From the NCBI RefSeq assembly GCF_038502225.1, contig NC_091322.1, forward strand, positions 817,501 through 881,500: a DNA stretch of 64,000 bases, read 5' to 3'. Of the stretch, positions 45,986 through 58,937 are shown piece after piece. This stretch comes from Cherax quadricarinatus (taxonomy: Eukaryota; Arthropoda; Malacostraca; Decapoda; Parastacidae). The position numbers and the translations under genes were made by a program. How positions within the stretch are numbered: position 1 is the stretch's first letter; every line of letters starts with the position of its first letter. The notes beneath the pieces were generated by a model. The model was given only the letters and a program-made list of their open reading frames with translations, ran no database searches and was not told where the DNA came from.

Positions 45986-45989
45986 AAAT

Positions 45990-46110
45990 GTTTTAAAAAT
46001 ATAAGCAAGGAGGGACACTGCAGCAGGTTACTGACCCATGCTAGGCAAGTTCAACTCGCACCCACTCATGTACCCGTCCAACCTATTTTTAAAGTTTAAG
46101 TTTTCAGCTT
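45990..46110 (-). repeat. CR1-like LINE 3' terminal fragment
   Basis: gggacactgcagcaggttac tgacccatgctaggcaagtt and caacctatttttaaag match the 3' end of the minus-strand LINE at 58785-58990. The rest of the element is absent. Confidence 0.75.
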
Positions 46111-46114
46111 GATT

Positions 46115-46585
46115 GTTCAGTTTTTAGTAGTTCAGAAGAGAAAGCATGATCTAAAAATTTCAATAATAAAAACAACAAATTAAAGGGTGCAAAACCCACA
46201 GAAATAATAAAACTCTTGGTAAGATACCCAGTCAAACCTTTTTACCTTCATAATATTGAACAATACCGACAAGTAAGATACCTAGCTGTTGCATGGGTGT
46301 CTTACTGACCAACTTACTGCCCCACCTTAAGGCCTCTCATTTGTGTCTAGCACTAGATTTAATATTAGGAGAGAAGTAAATGATGAAACTGATATCAGGA
46401 ATGCAGTTTGAAGCCTGAGTAGTTCTGTCACTCACTACGACAACATTAACGTTGATAAGTACGTTTATGGAGCAACTAACAATTTGAACAGACTGATATT
46501 GTAGTAGCCAGGCTTAGGCTTGGTTACAAATAATTCTGGTAGTTTGTCAGACGCACAGATAATGTACAAACTAAATGCAAAGTAC
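46115..46585. other. No recognisable feature
   Basis: AT-rich non-coding sequence. Confidence 0.4.
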
Positions 46586-46589
46586 TGTA

Positions 46590-46810
46590 ATGATAATGAC
46601 AGGTGTAATGTAATGTAGTATAGTGACAGATGTAATATAGTGTAGTATAGTGAGATATAATATAGTGCAGTATAGTGACAGGTGTAATATAGTGTAGTAT
46701 AGTGACAGGTGTAATAAAGTGTAGTATAGTGACAAATGAATATAGTATATTGATATTGACAGGTGCAATATAGCGTATGACAGGTGTAATACAGTGTATT
46801 GATAGTGATA
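46590..46810. repeat. 27-bp degenerate tandem repeat
   Basis: gacaggtgtaatatagtgta gtatagt and variants, about 8 units. Confidence 0.85.
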
Positions 46811-46976
46811 AGTGTACTATACAATAGGAGAAGGAGAATTTGGGCGAGTACTGTGCGTTGAGGAAGAGAGGTTGTCACAGTAGCACAGAATGAAACAAGA
46901 GGAAATAAAAGAATAAAGGCGGTGGTGTCCAGGATTTGCATCGAAGAAAACTACTCGGGATTACTTTAATTTTTTT

Positions 46977-47092
<116 letters not shown>

Positions 47093-47094
47093 GG

Positions 47095-47425
47095 GCATTG
47101 TATTAAACTTTCATGTTAATGCAACAGTACTAGATTACATTAACTGTAGGAACGTCAAGCAGCTTGCCCTAGAGCTGGAGCTCCAAAACCTGACACTGAG
47201 CTAGGTAAATACACACAGGGACTGAGGAGAGCATCTGGAAGGAGCATCAACAGTGGCAAGGAAGGCAGGACGTGTCTATACCCGTTCCTCCCTCTTATAT
47301 TTATGGTGTTGTTTTACACCTGTATTGTTGGCCCTCTTTTATTTATGGCAGTGTGCCACCATCCTGTATTGTGTCGGCACTCTCATGTTTAACGCCACTA
47401 TTTCAGTTCTAGGACACTGTGTATT
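47095..47425. other. No recognisable feature
   Basis: Non-coding. An 81-codon frame starting at 47253 has no recognisable domain and runs into the minisatellite. Confidence 0.4.
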
Positions 47426-47429
47426 GATA

Positions 47430-48138
47430 CCCCCCTTGTTATCAGTGGTTATTGAACCATTGATCCCCCCTTGTTATCAGTGGTTATTGAACCATTGATA
47501 CCCAGCACTGTTACACCAGTGGTTATTGAACCAATCATACCCAGCACTGTTACACCAGTGGTTGTTGAACCATTGATACCCAGCACTGTTACACAAGTGG
47601 TTGTTGAATCATTGGTATCTAGTGGTTGTTGAACCACTGGTACCAGCACTGTTACACCAGTGGTTTTGAACCACTGGTACCCAGCGCTGCTACACCAGTG
47701 GTTATTGAATCACTGGTACCCAGCGCTGCTACACCAGTGGTTATTGAACCACTGGTACCCAGCGCTGCTACACCAGTGGTTTTGAACCACTGGTACCCAG
47801 CGCTGCTACACCAGTGGTTATTGAACCACTAGCACCCAGCGCTGCTACACCAGTGGTTATTGAACCACTGGTACCCAGCGCTGCTACACCAGTGGTTATT
47901 GAACCACTAGTACCCAGCGCTGCTACACCAGTGGTTATTGAACCACTAGTACCCAGCGCTGCTACACCAGTGGTTATTGAACCACTAGTACCCAGCGCTG
48001 TTACACCAGTGGTTATTGAACCACTGGTACCCAGCGCTGCTACACCAGTGGTTATTGAACCACTAGTACCCAGCGCTGCTACACCAGTGGTTATTGAACC
48101 ACTAGTACCCAGCGCTGGTACACCAGTAGTTGTTTAAT
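47430..48138. repeat. 39-bp minisatellite, about 18 units
   Basis: Unit accagtggttattgaaccac plus tagtacccagcgctgctac. Left units are more diverged. 39 bp keeps a 13-codon frame open, with no independent sign of coding. Confidence 0.96.
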
Positions 48139-48239
48139 AAAAAAGTGAATGTTCGGCTGACTAAGAATTTGTGTGTCAGATCTTTTCCTGACGAACAGAC
48201 CCACACTCCTCAGTATACCTGAGGATTACCTGAAGACGA

Positions 48240-48640
48240 TAACGTGGGGGGCATCAGACCGCACCCCCCTCACTGCCCGGTTCTAGACCAGGCCTCCTTG
48301 TTGATGCCTGATCAACCAGACTGTTGATGCCAGCCGCACGAAGTCTAACTTAAGCGCCGCAGCCCGGCTGATCAGGAACTGACCTGAGGAAATTATATCA
48401 ACATTTGTCATGAAGACAGCAACTGTATCTGGAGTTTTACTTGGAGTCGCTACTGGAGGTCACCGCCCCTGCGGCCCGGTTCAGGACCCGGCCTATTTGC
48501 TGACCTGATCGATCATGCTGTTGATGCCTGCTGCCCGCAGCCCAAAGTATGCACCACAACCCTGCTAATCAGATAAGCCTGCCCGTGGTCAGGCTGCTGG
48601 AGTAGGATGTATCTCCTAGTCTTATGAGCCTAGGAGATGT
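48240..48640 (-). repeat. Two adjacent LINE-derived 3' tail fragments
   Basis: cactgcccggttctagacca ... gcccggctgatcaggaactg at 48270-48390, and ctgcggcccggttcaggacc ... at 48465-48620. Same family as 6560-6720, both in the same orientation. Confidence 0.6.
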
Positions 48641-48644
48641 GTCC

Positions 48645-49805
48645 AGCAAATTAAGAGGTCGAGGCAACAGTGAAGACCCTATATCTGCATCCACAAATAT
48701 ATCAATACAGATAGCTGAATTCATATCTAGACTGTTCTAGACTATTCATCTGTGTAATTTTTGGTAATTGTGCTACCGCTGATAGGCCATAGATTATTTT
48801 ACCTGCAGTTGAAGTATTGTATGGGGTCAGTCTCAATCACTTTTCCAAGATTATTCCTCCTCTCCACAACCCTTAAACTGAACATTTTGGTAACAACCCA
48901 CCAGGGAGGTAGTACCATCCTGCAGTACGAGTGGGACATGATAGCCGGTGAAACATTGTGCTCTCTATTCTTTTCTGTCTTATGAACTTGTAAGATGACA
49001 AGTAGAATCTTACAAACTTAGACGGATTTCCATTCACTATACATTTTCCTTTACCGTCCTTTGTGTTTATTTACAGTTTTTAATCCTGAATATTTTCTTG
49101 CAAGCCTAAAAAATTTTTTAGTCTTAATCCTAACCTTCTCTGATGATTTTCCTAGTTTCCACTACCTGAGTCACCCACTTCCTCCAGACTCACTTCCTGT
49201 TCTTCCTTACGGACAGATCACTTTTCTTTACGTCGTATCCGTGAAATTTCTACCTCCAGTTTATCATTTACAATTAATAATTTTCATGGTACAAAACAAG
49301 ATGTAGTTTCAAGTAGAAAATCCTCAAATTACCATCACAAGGTCATTTTAACATCTCAGAATTCACTAGAGATCTGACCCAATTACTTCCTTAACCCGCA
49401 GGTTATTTGTTCCCCTTCCAACCTCGGGTTATGTCACCTGATTTTTGTATAAATATAGCGTTTCTTTTACCATGTATTATCATGGCTTCAACTTGAGAGT
49501 AAAACATACACAACTCATGTTTTTATGCTTAAATGAGTTAACCTAGAAGGTAGAAGCTATTTCCCTTCATTGCATTTTTATAAGTTCTCGTTCCACCCTT
49601 TTTTATGCTTTATTTCATAAATTATTGCGTGGTTACTAAAAAATATTACGAAGAAAAATTAAAAATTATAAATCTTTTCGATGTGTTAACGTCAGGAAGT
49701 AAGGGAAGATAGAGTAAGTTGTCGTTATGTGGCTCTTGTAGTTGACCCCCATGGAAAAGTTATGTACAATAACAGATATTCCTTAAAACGTACTTTAATG
49801 ACCTT
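48645..49805. other. No recognisable feature
   Basis: AT-rich non-coding sequence. Short open frames show no domain. Confidence 0.5.
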
Positions 49806-49807
49806 CA

Positions 49808-49915
49808 ACAATATTATTATTATTATTATTACAGAGAGTGCTAAACCCTGGGAATTATTCAGCTCAAAGAGTGCTGAAGGCTCGATCCTCCTGATAATTG
49901 CGAGACAGCTATACT
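49808..49915 (-). repeat. SINE-like retroposon fragment
   Basis: (ATT)n followed by acagagagtgctaaaccctg ggaattattcagc, a diverged relative of the 36920-37095 element in the same orientation. Confidence 0.55.
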
Positions 49916-49919
49916 ACTT

Positions 49920-50750
49920 AGTTGTATTCACTTAATTACAGGTGGGAGCTTGTACTTGTAGTGCAGTTTCCAGTTCTTGTTGCTCGTCTGCGTCCCTGTG
50001 ATAGGTACTCCACCTTGTTGATCAATACTAAACGGATTGTAGATGTTAGCTAACAACCTGTTCTCCAGTTCGTGTATTTCCGCGAGCTCAGAATTTTATT
50101 ATTTATTTTCGATTTCTTTAGGTCAAGTTACGTTAACGTATGTTAACTTATCGTGCCATATAATTATCAAACAGTAACTAAATAAATAATAAAAAATGGT
50201 GGCTTACGTCTGGCAGCGGTAGCAGTAACATGACATTCGAGTGTGCATTTTCTCATGAAAGGTAAAAACTTTGTTGACTGGGTTACAGGTAGAGTAGATA
50301 CATAGATGTATTCCACACCACCTTGCCGTCTTGTTTCCAGTGATACATGGTCTCATGTGGGCAACATTTTTGATTACTAGTATTAAACATAAGGCAGAGA
50401 GATTTCCTGGCAGATACTGACAGTTACAAGCACTGAGCTGCACCAATGTTCCTATCAAATGACAATGAATTGAATTGTATTTTGGATGTAGTGGCGTAAT
50501 GGCCACAGGTTTGGTTATAAAGACAGCATGTAGAGCAAGCCTTTATTGGGACAGCCCTGGGCGGGTGACATGTGTTCCCAGTAAAAGTTTAGTCTTTATA
50601 TATTTTCTTTATACCCATTAGTGTATTTTGCATGTCATTTCTTGCAGCTTTCATAGCTAAACCATGAAGATTGTGTTGGTGGGTTGCCTTAATGACGCGA
50701 CACCATGGCTCAGGGGTTATGTTCCTCACATCCATTGTCTGGTATTGTTA
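49920..50750. other. No recognisable feature
   Basis: Non-coding, nothing supported. Confidence 0.5.
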
Positions 50751-50754
50751 AACA

Positions 50755-50890
50755 CCAGTCCAGAGTGGTAAGACAGGTGTCTGAGAGACATGCAGTAATC
50801 TCCCGTCACGCCAAGCTTACTAGCACAACATAGCTGGCACAGGTGTTTGAGAGACACATGCGATGATCCCCGCCACACCAAGCTGATTAA
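50755..50890. repeat. Two diverged direct copies of a ~66-bp unit
   Basis: acaggtgtctgagagacatg ... ccgtcacgccaagctt is followed by acaggtgtttgagagacaca ... cgccacaccaagctg. Confidence 0.7.
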
Positions 50891-50899
50891 TTTCCAGTT

Positions 50900-51737
50900 T
50901 CAGCATGATGGGTGTCACACTGGTCACTAGTCTACTCATCAACCAGGGTGACTTTATGCTGGTGCAAGGCTCTTGATTGAATTACAACCTGATCACTTCC
51001 CTTTCTTCAGGCGTTTCCCTGTGAATATAATACAGTGTAATATAATATATGCCGGTAATATAATAAGAATAATATTATTGTGACAGTTGAAGTTGCAACA
51101 GGGCAGCGGGGAAGAGAGATGAGAACAGCGATGGATATAATTTTTCCATCACTGTTTTTTAGGGCATTGATGGAGTTGCTGAGAATGATTGGTTTAATGA
51201 CCCCAGGGACATCGTCAGCCAAGGCAAACCTTGGCCAAGCAAAGCACTATTTGTTTTGTCTTATTTTTAACCATCCAGATCTTCAATACTGTTTTCTTTG
51301 CATCTTTTTGTGTAAGTAGAATGCTGACTGATATCTGTTGTTACTTCAGTTCAAGCTTCTTTTGTTGACAGATGTTCGTGTTTGTGTGTATAAACAACGT
51401 TTCATTGTTACCAGTAGCAGTCTGTCTTCCCTTGTGCACATTTATTATTGTTTATAGTTTTAAGTCTCTTAGACTGTTGCCAGAGATCGAGATTTTGTAG
51501 GCTTACTCCTGTTGACATTGCTTCTTCAGTTGTATATAAGTTATAAAGTTTACAAATGTGGAAGACGATCTCTCATCATAGAGCTTCACCGTAATGTTGT
51601 TAATCTTATTAAAATGAAGATGTTAATAACAGGATAATAGTTGCATACAGGTGTACATACAAGTTAAAGGGAGTTCTGGGCTTGTTTTTCATGTTTTCCG
51701 TCAAAGGAAACACTAGTCTTAATTCACCTGCCTCCCT

Positions 51738-51740
<3 letters not shown>
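50900..51740. other. No recognisable feature
   Basis: Non-coding. A 79-codon frame at 51080-51319 has no recognised domain. Confidence 0.5.
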
Positions 51741-51743
<3 letters not shown>

Positions 51744-51833
<90 letters not shown>

Positions 51834-51848
51834 TATATAATGTATATG

Positions 51849-51944
<96 letters not shown>

Positions 51945-51956
51945 ATATATATATAT
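51744..51956. repeat. Long (TA)n microsatellite
   Basis: About 210 bp of TA with internal ATAATATA and TGTATATG interruptions. Confidence 0.97.
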
Positions 51957-52340
51957 GTCGTGCCGAATATGTAAAACTGGTCAATTAACAAGAACTCATT
52001 TAAAATTAAGTCCTTTCTAAAATTTTCTCTTATACGTTTGAAGATATATTTTTTCATTAATGTTAATGTAAAAAATTTTAATTTTGCACCAAAAGAATCT
52101 TAGAAAACTTACCTAACCTTATTATAACAAGAACAATTTATTTTAGCCTAACCCAACTATATATATTTTAGATTTGTGTACAGTAATTTAATAATCAACA
52201 AACACAGTGAAATATATTTTTTTCGTTAGGTTCAGAATGATTTTGGCGAAAATATTGCATACACAAATTTTCGCTTGTCCTATATGGCAAGATGAGCGTT
52301 GCTATTTAAGCCAAGATCGCAAGTTCTGCCTATTCGGCAC

Positions 52341-52343
<3 letters not shown>
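51957..52343. mobile_element. MITE-like element, copy 4
   Basis: Starts gtcgtgccgaatatg and ends tattcggcacgac. The left border is (TA)n, but the right border is (CA)n, unlike the other copies. Confidence 0.85.
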
Positions 52344-52419
<76 letters not shown>

Positions 52420-52526
52420 TACACACACTATACACACACTATACACACACATACACACACACATACACACACACATACACACACACACTATACACACACA
52501 CACATACACACACACACACACACACA
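52341..52526. repeat. (CA)n microsatellite with CTATACA interruptions
   Basis: Lies between MITE copy 4 and the truncated LINE; the LINE sequence begins exactly at its end. Confidence 0.97.
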
Positions 52527-53979
52527 CTGGGCAACTACCTGAGGTATGGAAGACGGCAAATGTAGTTCCCATTTTTAAAAAAGGAGACAGAAAAGAGGCA
52601 CTAAACTATAGACCTGTGTCATTGACGTGTATAGTATGCAAAATTATGGAGAAGATTATCAGGAGGAGAGTGGTGGAGCACCTGGAACGGAACAGGAGTA
52701 TAAATGCCAACCAGCACGGATTCACGGAAGGCAAATCCTGTGTCACAAACCTTCTGGAGTTTTATGATAAAATAACAGAAGTAAGACAAGAGAGAGAGGG
52801 GTGGGTTGATTGCATCTTCTTGGACTGCAAGAAGGCCTTTGACACAGTTCCTCACAAGAGATTAGTGCAGAAGCTAGAGCATCAGGCCCATATAACAGGA
52901 AGGGCACTGCAATGGATCAGAGAATACCTGACAGGGAGGCAACAACGAGTCATGGTACGTAATGATGTATCACAGTGGGCACCTGTGACGAGCGGGGTCC
53001 CACAGGGGTCGGTCCTAGGACCAGTGCTATTTTTGGTATATGTGAACGACATGACGGAAGGGTTAGACTCAGAAGTGTCCCTGTTTGCAGATGATGTGAA
53101 GTTAATGAGGAGAATTAAATCTGATGAGGACCAGGCAGGACTTCAAAGAGACCTGGACAGACTGGACACCTGGTCCAGCAAATGGCTTCTCGAATTTAAT
53201 CCTGCCAAATGCAAAGTCATGAAGATAGGGGAAGGGCACAGAAGACCACAGACAGAGTATAGGCTAGGTGGCCAAAGACTGCAAACCTCACTCAAGGAGA
53301 AAGATCTTGGGGTGAGTATAACACCGAGCATGTCTCCGGAAGCACACATCAATCAGATAACTGCTGCAGCATATGGGCGCCTGGCAAACCTGAGAACAGC
53401 ATTCCGATACCTTAGTAAGGAATCATTCAAGACACTGTACACCGTGTATGTCAGGCCCATACTGGAGTATGCAGCACCTGTTTGGAACCCGCACTTGATA
53501 AAGCACGTCAAGAAACTAGAGAAAGTACAAAGGTTTGCGACAAGGTTAGTTCCAGAGCTAAGGGGAATGTCCTATGAAGAAAGATTAAGGGAAATAGGCC
53601 TGACGACACTGGAGGACAGGAGGGTCAGGGGAGACATGATAACGACATATAAAATACTGCGTGGAATAGACAAGGTGGACAAAGACAGGATGTTCCAGGG
53701 AGGGGACACAGAAACAAGAGGCCACAATTGGAAGTTGAAGACACAAATGAGTCAGAGAGATAGTAGGAAGTATTTCTTCAGTCATAGAGTTGTAAGGCAG
53801 TGGAATAGCCTAGAAAATGACGTAGTGGAGGCAGGAACCATACACAGTTTTAAGACGAGGTTTGATAAAGCTCATGGAGCTGGGAGAGAGAGGGCCTAGT
53901 AGCAACCGGTGAAGAGGCGGGGCCAGGAGCTAGGACTCGACCCCTGCAACCACAAATAGGTGAGTACAAATAGGTGAGT

Positions 53980-53981
<2 letters not shown>
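52527..53981 (+). mobile_element. 5'-truncated LINE, copy A (RT and 3' end)
   Basis: The element begins abruptly after (CA)n at a point equivalent to TGRLPEAWK in copy B. It ends in a 3' UTR with gaagaggcggggccaggagc and two tandem copies of a 14-bp unit (aaataggtgagtac, 53954-53981), then (AC)n. The 5' truncation is typical of target-primed reverse transcription. Confidence 0.9.
52529..53899 (+). CDS. LINE reverse transcriptase, N-terminally truncated but open
   Basis: The frame is open from the truncation point to the stop at 53899. The first methionine (52616) would give 427 codons. It contains YRPVSLTCIVCK, a fingers/palm QHGFTEGKSC...CIFLDCKKAFDTVPH, SGVPQGSVLGPVLF, the catalytic FADDVKL and the C-terminal LGVSITPSM...YGRLANLRTAFR, VRPILEYAAPVWNPH. 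APE-type non-LTR RT, jockey/CR1 superfamily. It would have copied element RNA at nicked target DNA. The endonuclease is missing, so this copy is not autonomous. Very similar to copy B throughout. Confidence 0.88.
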   Translation, partial: GQLPEVWKTANVVPIFKKGDRKEALNYRPVSLTCIVCKIMEKIIRRRVVEHLERNRSINANQHGFTEGKSCVTNLLEFYDKITEVRQEREGWVDCIFLDCKKAFDTVPHKRLVQKLEHQAHITGRALQWIREYLTGRQQRVMVRNDVSQWAPVTSGVPQGSVLGPVLFLVYVNDMTEGLDSEVSLFADDVKLMRRIKSDEDQAGLQRDLDRLDTWSSKWLLEFNPAKCKVMKIGEGHRRPQTEYRLGGQRLQTSLKEKDLGVSITPSMSPEAHINQITAAAYGRLANLRTAFRYLSKESFKTLYTVYVRPILEYAAPVWNPHLIKHVKKLEKVQRFATRLVPELRGMSYEERLREIGLTTLEDRRVRGDMITTYKILRGIDKVDKDRMFQGGDTETRGHNWKLKTQMSQRDSRKYFFSHRVVRQWNSLENDVVEAGTIHSFKTRFDKAHGAGRERA

Positions 53982-54217
<236 letters not shown>

Positions 54218-54219
<2 letters not shown>

Positions 54220-57200
54220 AAGGAGCTAGGAAAAGAGACAAGGAGGGAATCAGCAGAGGTCAGTCAGAGCAGGACAGAACAGCAAGGGCAAGCACACACA
54301 CAACTACTCTCAGAACCATACAACCTATCACACCATCCCAACACACACTACAATCCATACCCACAGCCTCCACCCAACATCGAGCTATAGAATCCCACAG
54401 TATGCCACCAGGTCTCCCACCCCCACAGGCCCCCCAAACCACAGTGTTGGAAAGGAAACTGAAGGTATGGTACACAAACGCTGATGGAATAACAAATAAG
54501 TGGGAGGAGTGGCACGAAAGAGTCAAAGAAGCATCACCGGACATCATAGCTCTTACAGAAACCAAGCTTACAGGTATGATAACAGATGCCATCTTTCCAA
54601 CGGGATACCAAATCCTGAGGAAAGACAGAGGGAACAGGGGGGGTGGAGGAGTGGCGTTGCTGATCAAAAATCGCTGGAATTTTGATGAGCTGGAGAGAGG
54701 AGATAGCGGAGAAGAAAGTGATTACATAGTGGGAACACTTCACTCTGGAGGTCCCAAGGTGGTAATAGCAGTGATGTATAACCCACCACAGAACAGCAGG
54801 AGGCCAAGGCAAGAGTACGACGAGAGCAATAGAGCGATGGTTGACACACTGGCTAGAGCGGCCAGAAGAGCTCATGCATGCAGTGCAAAGCTCCTGATCA
54901 TGGGGGACTTTAACCACAAGGAGATCGATTGGGAGAACTTGGACCCACATGGGGGCCAAGATACATGGAGGGCTAAGATGATGGAGGTGGTACTGGAGAA
55001 CTTCATGTACCAACACGTAAGGGACACTACAAGAGAGAGAGGAGAGGATGAACCAGCAAGGCTGGACTTAGTATTCACCTTCAGTAGTGCAGATATCGAG
55101 GACATCACATATGAAAGACCCCTTGGGGCCAGTGACCATGTGGTTTTAAGCTTCGAATACACAGTAGAGCTACAAGTGGAGGGAGAAGCAGGAAGGCCAG
55201 GACGAATGAAGCCAAACTACAAGAAAGGGGACTACACAGGAATGAGGAACTACCTGAACGGGGTTCAGTGGGACAGAGAACTGGCAGGGAAGCCAGTTAA
55301 TGAGATGATGGAATATGTAGCAACAAAATGCAAGGAGGCTGAGGAGAGGTTTGTACCCAAGGGTAACAGGAGTAATGAAAAAGCCAGGATGAGCCCATGG
55401 TTTACCCAAAGGTGCAGGGAGGCAAAAACCAAGTGTGCTAGGGAATGGAAGAAATATAGAAGGCAAAGGACCCAGGAGAATAAGGAGAACAGTCGTAGAG
55501 CCAGAAACGAATATGCACAGATAAGAAGGGAGGCCCAAAGACAATATGAAAATGACATAGCAGCGAAAGTCAAATCTGACCCGAAACTGTTGTACAGCCA
55601 CATCAGGAGGAAAACAACAGTCAAGGACCAGGTAATCAGGCTAAGGAAGGAAGGAGGAGAGACAACAGGAAATGACCGTGAAGTATGTGAAGAACTCAAC
55701 AAGAGATTCAAAGAAGTGTTCACAGAGGAGACAGAAGGGACTCCAGAAAGACGGAGAGGTGGGGCACACCACCAAGTGCTGGACACAGTGCACACAACCG
55801 AGGAAGAAGTGAAGAGGCTTCTGAGTGAGCTAGATACCTCAAAGGCAATGGGGCCAGATAACATCTCCCCATGGGTATTGAGAGAGGGAGCAGAGGCGCT
55901 ATGTGTACCCCTAACAACAATATTCAATACATCTATCGAAACAGGGAGATTGCCTGAGGCATGGAAGACAGCAAATGTAGTCCCAATCTTTAAAAAAGGA
56001 GACAGACATGAAGCGTTAAACTACAGACCAGTGTCACTGACATGTATAGTATGCAAAATCATGGAGAAGATTATCAGGAGAAGAGTGGTGGAACACCTAG
56101 AAAGGAATGATCTCATCAACAGCAGCCAGCATGGTTTCAGGGACGGGAAATCCTGTGTCACAAACCTACTGGAGTTCTATGACATGGTGACAGCAGTAAG
56201 ACAAGAGAGAGAGGGGTGGGTGGATTGCATTTTCTTGGACTGCAAGAAGGCGTTTGACACAGTTCCCCACAAGAGATTGGTGCAAAAACTGGAGGACCAA
56301 GCAGGGATAACAGGGAAGGCACTACAATGGATCAGGGAATACTTGTCAGGAAGACAGCAGCGAGTCATGGTACGTGGCGAGGTGTCAGAGTGGGCACCTG
56401 TGACCAGCGGGGTCCCGCAGGGGTCAGTCCTAGGACCAGTGCTGTTTCTGGTATTTGTGAACGACATGACGGAAGGAATAGACTCTGAGGTGTCCCTGTT
56501 TGCAGATGACGTGAAGTTGATGAGAAGAATACACTCGATCGAAGACCAGGCAGAACTACAAAGGGATCTGGACAGGCTGCAGACCTGGTCCAGCAATTGG
56601 CTCCTGGAGTTCAATCCCACCAAGTGCAAAGTCATGAAGATTGGGGAAGGGCAAAGAAGGCCGCAGACGGAGTACAGTCTAGGGGGTCAGAGACTACAAA
56701 CCTCACTCAAGGAAAAAGATCTTGGGGTGAGTATAACACCAGGCACATCTCCTGAAGCGCACATCAACCAAATAACTGCTGCAGCATATGGGCGCCTAGC
56801 AAACCTCAGAACAGCATTCCGACATCTTAATAAGGAATCGTTCAGGACCCTGTACACCGTATACGTTAGGCCCATATTGGAGTATGCGGCACCAGTTTGG
56901 AACCCACACCTAGCCAAGCACGTAAAGAAACTAGAGAAAGTGCAAAGGTTTGCAACAAGACTAGTCCCAGAGCTAAGAGGTATGTCCTACGAGGAGAGGT
57001 TAAGGGAAATCAACCTGACGACACTGGAGGACAGGAGAGATAGGGGGGACATGATAACGACATACAAAATACTGAGGGGAATTGACAAGGTGGACAAAGA
57101 CAGGATGTTCCAGAGTTTGGACACAGCAACAAGGGGACACAGTTGGAAGCTAAAGACACAGATGAATCACAGGGATGTTAGGAAGTATTTCTTCAGCCAC

Positions 57201-57311
57201 AGAGTAGTCAGTAAGTGGAATAGTTTGGGAAGCGATGTAGTGGAGGCAGGATCCATACATAGCTTTAAGCAGAGGTATGATAAAGCTCACGGCTCGGGGA
57301 GAGTGACCTAG
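54218..57311 (+). CDS. LINE ORF2: APE endonuclease and reverse transcriptase
   Basis: The frame stays open upstream into the (CA)n (as His-Thr repeats; 1,099 codons from the ATG at 54012), so the true start is uncertain; ATG 54402 is one candidate. The endonuclease runs about 54460-55170: KVWYTNADG, DIIALTETKL, RGGGGVALLI, KLLIMGDFNHKEIDW, LDLVFTF, GASDHVVLSF. The basic linker has a W...K arrangement. The RT includes SKAMGPDNISPWVL, YRPVSLTC, QHGFRDGKSC, FLDCKKAFDTVPH, SGVPQGSVLGP and FADDVKL (about 56499). The C-terminus ends IHSFKQRYDKAHGSG. The enzyme nicks target DNA and reverse-transcribes the element RNA from the 3' OH. All catalytic motifs that I can check are present, so this copy may be recent. 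Confidence 0.92.
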
Positions 57312-57388
57312 TAGCGATCAGTGAAGAGGCGGGGCCAGGAGCTCGGACTCGACCCCCGCAACCTCAACTAGGTGAGTACAACTAGGTG

Positions 57389-57393
<5 letters not shown>
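54218..57393 (+). mobile_element. LINE copy B with intact ORF2, bordered by (CA)n
   Basis: Endonuclease and RT lie in one open frame, followed by the same 3' UTR and tandem 14-bp unit as copy A (aactaggtgagtac twice, 57366-57393), then (AC)n. Upstream it abuts (CA)n directly. No ORF1 is seen, so the copy is either 5' truncated or from a family with a single ORF. Confidence 0.92.
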
Positions 57394-57768
<375 letters not shown>

Positions 57769-57824
57769 GGACATTTAGCCCGGCTCCTGGGAACCAAGCT
57801 AACCTCCCGACGCCGGAGTTTTTG

Positions 57825-57893
57825 CTGTTATCTGTATCTCACCACTCCTGTTATCTGTATCTCACCACTCCTGTTATCTGTATCTCACCACTC
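57825..57893. repeat. 23-bp tandem repeat, 3 units
   Basis: ctgttatctgtatctcacca plus ctc, three exact copies. Confidence 0.95.
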
Positions 57894-57899
57894 CTGTTT

Positions 57900-58765
57900 G
57901 CAAAACCATCTTTATTTTTGTAGTATACCAATATTTTTCTTTATTGGTCCATCCTCTGTTTGCTTAATGTTAAAGGAGGTTAAAGTTTCATCGAGGGTTG
58001 GGGTTGTGGGTGGATTTTGGTGCCTTGTATCGCAGGTTGCATGTGGTGACCCTCTAGTTGTACAGGTAATGGGGAAGGAGCGGAAATCTCACTTGGCATC
58101 AGGCTGAGTCTTCACTTTTTTGTTTTCTCTCAATAAATCTTCCAAAACTCTCAGTAATTGTCAATCCGACCGTGAGTAAACAGTGGCGGCGTGTGTGTGC
58201 TCGTCTGTGTATATATGAGTAGTGATTAATGTCTGTTTTTTTATGGTCATCTACATTTTATTCCCTTTGCCTTCTCAGTTTTGTCTTGTATATTTCCACC
58301 CCCATAAAATATACGTAATGGGTCTGGATGTCACTTAAACACTGGACCGACAAATATTAAAAATTAAAACAGTGTCCACCATAGTCTCATACTTAATGAA
58401 TTTAGCACCAGGAATAAATAATAATTAATATGCACTTGTATTATCCACGAGGTAGCTAGAAGTAATGATCACTGTGATGGGTTACTCTATGTTTAGTATT
58501 AAGGGATAACACTCTTTAGTATTTTTGTTCTGGACCAAAATGCCTGCTTAACCTGCTGAAGCTATTAAAATAATATGATATTATGGTATTGAAAGCTCAT
58601 ACTTGCTCGTGGTGGAGGCTACACACTCTGTCCCTCGTAAATGATACTTCATAAGTGTAACAGCAAGGTACTGCTGAAACCAGAGTTCAGTCCTACCTAA
58701 ACTGAAGAGACTTTCATCAGATGGAGTGCGGTGCTCTCTGGACGAGCTGCCTGTCTACGCCAAGG
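57900..58765. other. No recognisable feature
   Basis: Non-coding, nothing supported. Confidence 0.5.
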
Positions 58766-58937
58766 CTACGAGATCTAAGAACGAAGGAACACTGCAGGAG
58801 GCCTACTGGCCCATGCGAGGCAGGTCCAAGTCTCCTACCGCCTTAAGCCAATGCACCCAACCTAGTCAGATCAGGTCACATTGACTTAAGGGAGGAACAC
58901 GGCACCCGACCTGGTAGCACAAGCTATCAGGTCCAAC

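Noticed and set aside
47814..48137. Proline/valine-rich 13-residue repeat protein
   Set aside because: A 39-bp minisatellite with no other coding evidence.
54260..55927. Long minus-strand frames opposite the LINE
   Set aside because: Shadow frames of the plus-strand endonuclease/RT, which carries all the recognisable motifs.
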